From positions 27,327,339-27,391,338 of the forward strand of contig CM049316.1 in assembly GCA_026874595.1 (NCBI GenBank): DNA of 64,000 nucleotides. Reading direction: 5' to 3'. Below are positions 63,101-64,000 of the stretch, piece after piece. The position numbers and the translations under genes were made by a program. This DNA is from Sipunculus nudus (Eukaryota; Annelida; Sipuncula; Golfingiida; Sipunculidae). Every line of letters starts with the position of its first letter. The stretch's first letter is position 1. Under the pieces are notes generated by a model. It saw only the letters and a list, made by a program, of their open reading frames with translations, was not told where the DNA came from and ran no database searches.

Positions 63101-63221
63101 CAATCATCGGGTAGGTGGCGGGTCCTGGGACCTCTGACAGCGGGCGCACCGCTTCCTGGGCAGCATGCTGAGCAAAAGTTCGCGTCAGACACGGACCCAG
63201 CACCCGAGCTCTGCTCGCCAT
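47228..63221 (-). CDS. Mitochondrial-clan cytochrome P450 paralogue, complete, nine exons
   Basis: Exons in transcript order: 63221-62851, 55263-55073, 54474-54271, 52774-52614, 52157-51994, 51559-51481, 50112-49950, 47922-47879, 47341-47228. The lengths are 371, 191, 204, 161, 164, 79, 163, 44 and 114, identical one for one to the plus-strand P450. They total 496 residues with an intact frame. The start MASRARVLGPCLTRTFAQH is basic and targeting-like; PGPATYP forms the hinge. GAAIDT at the end of exon 4 is the I-helix, KETL(R) ends exon 5, PDRWLRGQKERED precedes the haem loop FGFGKRACIG with Cys443, and the C-terminus is KIQFLDRQ. All key P450 residues are present, so it should encode an active enzyme. 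Differences from the paralogue are spread throughout, so the duplication is not recent. Intron 1 is 7.6 kb and packed with mobile elements. Confidence 0.93.
47365..47546. repeat. AT-rich microsatellite cluster in the last intron of the minus-strand P450
   Basis: Several interrupted TATATA blocks (47369-47402, 47445-47475, 47512-47545) with the larger motif ATCAT/ATGAT repeated in both orientations. It lies directly upstream, in the minus sense, of the terminal exon acceptor. Confidence 0.85.
48239..48291. repeat. (TA)n microsatellite
   Basis: 53 bases of TA repeat in intron 7 of the minus-strand P450. Confidence 0.97.
48689..49407. mobile_element. 719-bp non-autonomous DNA element with imperfect 27-bp TIRs
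   Basis: The left end is TACAGTCGAACCTGTCTAAT followed by GCGACCA. The right end, read on the other strand, is TACAGCCTAACCTGTCTGAA followed by CGACCAC. GGTCGTAATAGACAGGTGGTCG-like subterminal repeats recur inside. The TA ends and CAGT start relate it to the 172-bp MITE at 38.5 kb (Tc1/mariner-like). No transposase frame. It lies in intron 7 of the minus-strand P450. Confidence 0.7.
50211..50261. repeat. Compound (TC)n(TA)n(GT)n microsatellite
   Basis: CTCTCT, ATATAT and GTGTGT runs follow one another, about 100 bases upstream (minus sense) of P450 exon 7. Confidence 0.95.
50770..51265. repeat. Dispersed repeat fragments with a 31-bp tandem duplication
   Basis: The AGCTCACCTGACTTTCAACAG/GTCCGGCCGTCC family member starts at about 50771. 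At 51203-51264 the phrase CCCATGGGTCAC(T/A)CCTATCC plus CTTCTTTTTTAG is duplicated head to tail. It lies in the P450 intron between exons 7 and 6. Confidence 0.7.
51589..51632. repeat. (TA)n microsatellite
   Basis: About 44 bases of AT repeat, 30 bases outside exon 6 of the minus-strand P450 and so close to its acceptor. Confidence 0.97.
53165..53799. repeat. Two long C tracts in P450 intron 3
   Basis: C20 at about 53170-53189 (part of a longer C-rich block) and C19 at about 53781-53799 followed by A8. The sequence between has no exon. Confidence 0.9.
55398..55640 (+). mobile_element. tRNA-derived SINE
   Basis: A tRNA-like head carries an A box (TAGCTGAGTGG, 55405-55415) and a B box (GGTTCGATCCC, 55448-55458) at the spacing of a tRNA gene. 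A conserved-looking core follows (GGTTTTCTCCGGGTCCTCCA, about 55495), then an A/T-rich tail ending in AATAAATAAAGTTTATAATG. The tRNA cloverleaf is not intact at its 3' acceptor side, so it is a SINE and not a tRNA gene. It is inserted 135 bases from the acceptor of P450 exon 2, antisense to that gene. Confidence 0.8.
55895..56614 (+). repeat. Left arm of a 720-bp inverted duplication
   Basis: Nearly identical (about 98-99% over the parts compared) to the reverse complement of 62029-62749. The arm begins GATGATAATAAAAGGGTAGC and ends TTGGAAAAATAAAAGGTC. Both sides drop abruptly to unrelated sequence. A 64-codon frame inside is identical in both arms but has no protein-like features. Confidence 0.92.
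56975..57672 (+). mobile_element. 3' end of a LINE with an (ATT)n tail
   Basis: A 197-codon open frame ending at 57532 matches the thumb/C-terminal region of non-LTR reverse transcriptases: VKQYKYLGCIIN, then RQMRLLYIRANMLKQKF, LFKMFCYSLYCASLW and VAYNNAFR. The 3' untranslated part ends AATAAAACATTATTATTATT with an ATT microsatellite tail, as in CR1/L2-type elements. It is 5'-truncated, located inside the spacer of the inverted duplication, and its frame is still open over 590 bases, which suggests a fairly young insertion. Confidence 0.8.
57700..59025. other. Intronic spacer, no gene recognised
   Basis: AT-rich. It contains one imperfect hairpin at about 58947-58995 (AATTCATTTTAATTACGCTC / GAGCGTAATTTTAATATGAA). 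The plus-strand frame at 58298-58573 has no recognisable domain. Confidence 0.5.
59032..59338. mobile_element. Fold-back element/MITE with long TIRs
   Basis: The arm TAACTCCCGCATTTGCTTAT then CAGCGCC at 59060-59086 recurs inverted at 59284-59310 (GGCGCTGATAAGCAAATGCA then GGGAGTTA) with one indel. Weaker inverted similarity extends outward to about 59032 and 59338 (AAACAAGAT.../...ATCTTGTTC). The spacer is about 200 bases and noncoding. Confidence 0.8.
59340..62025. other. Intronic spacer inside the inverted duplication
   Basis: AT-rich, with no exon recognised. It holds a TA microsatellite at 60099-60126, GGCGGATCC-type repeat fragments at about 60180 and 61725, and C runs at about 60200 and 61852-61867. 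A TTTATCATATTATAAACGAT-like inverted motif lies near 61180-61205. Confidence 0.5.
62029..62749 (-). repeat. Right arm of the 720-bp inverted duplication
   Basis: Reverse complement of 55895-56614 with scattered single-base differences (for example one extra C in the CCCCCC run near 62713). It ends about 100 bases from the exon 1 donor of the minus-strand P450. Confidence 0.92.
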
Positions 63222-63224
63222 GGT

Positions 63225-64000
63225 GAATGTCAACTTCTGACTGATACTTAATTTTAATCTTTCCTCCTGCCTACAGATGGCGCTAATACTGCCCTTGTAA
63301 AATGGTATACGATTTCCTGTTATCAATACTTTGGGGTCAACTTTCCGTTTTGGATTGACTATGTATAATACATACAGCCATAACCATATGTTAAATGCTT
63401 TATCATGCTATCAAAGCAGAACACTTCCCGGTTAAGATTTAAGTACATTCCAAGTCGAGTATTTACTGATGGTTGTTGATAAAGCAATCTCAAAACGATG
63501 TACCTTCATTTCATCAGTCATCAGGTGTGGATTACAATTTGATTGGTTCGGGGGGGGGGGGGGGGGGGGAATGGAGGTAAGGTCCGATTCAGCGCAGATC
63601 CAGGCTTCAATATTTATTTTAACTCGCGTAATCTTTAGGAGGGTACATGGTATACCTTTCACACACACATACACCCCACACACACCTTTATTTGCGTGTA
63701 TATTCATTATTTTCATATACGCTACAAGATACTTGAAAGACCCCGAAATATGATGGGTTTCACTCATGTCTAAGGGCACCGGTACCCATACAAATCCTTT
63801 TATGGGTACAAGTGGAAGCAAGACGCTACGAAATGTTTTAAAAGTTATCTTTAAAGCCTAATGTCCAGATAATGGCATATTTTTTGGTAAATATAGGCAC
63901 TCAAATTAAGGTAAACCAGTTTGATTAATGATAAGATATGCTAAAACGACAGTTGAGGAGGGCGATATATACACAGCCCTATATGTGTGTGTCTGCGCGC
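63225..64000. other. Upstream region of the minus-strand P450
   Basis: Contains a G20 tract at about 63550-63569 and a CA-rich stretch at 63660-63685. A single GGGTCA half-site lies near 63333. No perfect DR1 or DR4 like those of the paralogue is seen, no TATA box is obvious, and no further gene is recognised. Confidence 0.5.

Noticed and set aside
1-64000. CRISPR array, bacterial operon, rRNA or prokaryotic insertion sequence
   Set aside because: Both strands were scanned. Tandem arrays here have 125-155 bp periods without conserved-repeat/unique-spacer structure, and gene structures are intron-containing.

Overview
The window is eukaryotic nuclear DNA, most likely from a bivalve mollusc. 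I infer this from AT-rich intergenic sequence, split genes with GT/AG introns, and many dispersed repeats of the kind seen in bivalve genomes (units opening with an AGCTCAGCTGA-type inverted motif followed by GTCCGTC-type runs). There are also many TA microsatellites and unusually many long C/G homopolymers. The species cannot be read from the sequence.

Four protein-coding loci can be supported. (1) At 7.9-9.5 kb, plus strand, is a two-exon FAD amine oxidase of the polyamine-oxidase type. It has a TATA box, a short hydrophobic leader and an intact 466-residue reading frame. (2) From 22.6 down to about 12.5 kb, minus strand, is a multi-exon type I membrane receptor: signal peptide, sushi-like half-module, long-form C-type lectin domain with EPN and WND motifs, SRCR segments, three EGF-like modules, and a transmembrane helix. 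Ten of its eleven exons join in consistent phase. The second SRCR module has a junction I cannot close. (3) At 32.1-41.5 kb, plus strand, and (4) from 63.2 down to 47.2 kb, minus strand, are two complete mitochondrial-type cytochrome P450 genes. They are paralogues facing each other tail to tail. Each has nine coding exons, and all nine exons have the same length to the base in both genes (496 residues each).

The rest is largely mobile-element debris. It includes degenerate LINEs (about 5.3-6.3 kb, 25.4-26.5 kb, 57.0-57.7 kb), a probable solo LTR (21.6-22.3 kb), a tRNA-derived SINE (55.4 kb), and several TIR/MITE or fold-back elements (36.6, 38.5, 48.7-49.4 and 59.0-59.3 kb). There is a 720-bp, nearly identical inverted duplication in intron 1 of the second P450 gene, plus tandem arrays with 125-, 145- and 155-bp periods.

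Two regulatory observations stand out. Perfect nuclear-receptor sites (DR4 and DR1) lie on either side of exon 1 of the plus-strand P450. Perfect IR3 (oestrogen-response-element-like) palindromes are carried by the dispersed repeats. No rRNA gene, CRISPR array, operon or bacterial insertion sequence was found. The genes are independent transcription units. The only clear functional relation is the paralogy of the two P450s.
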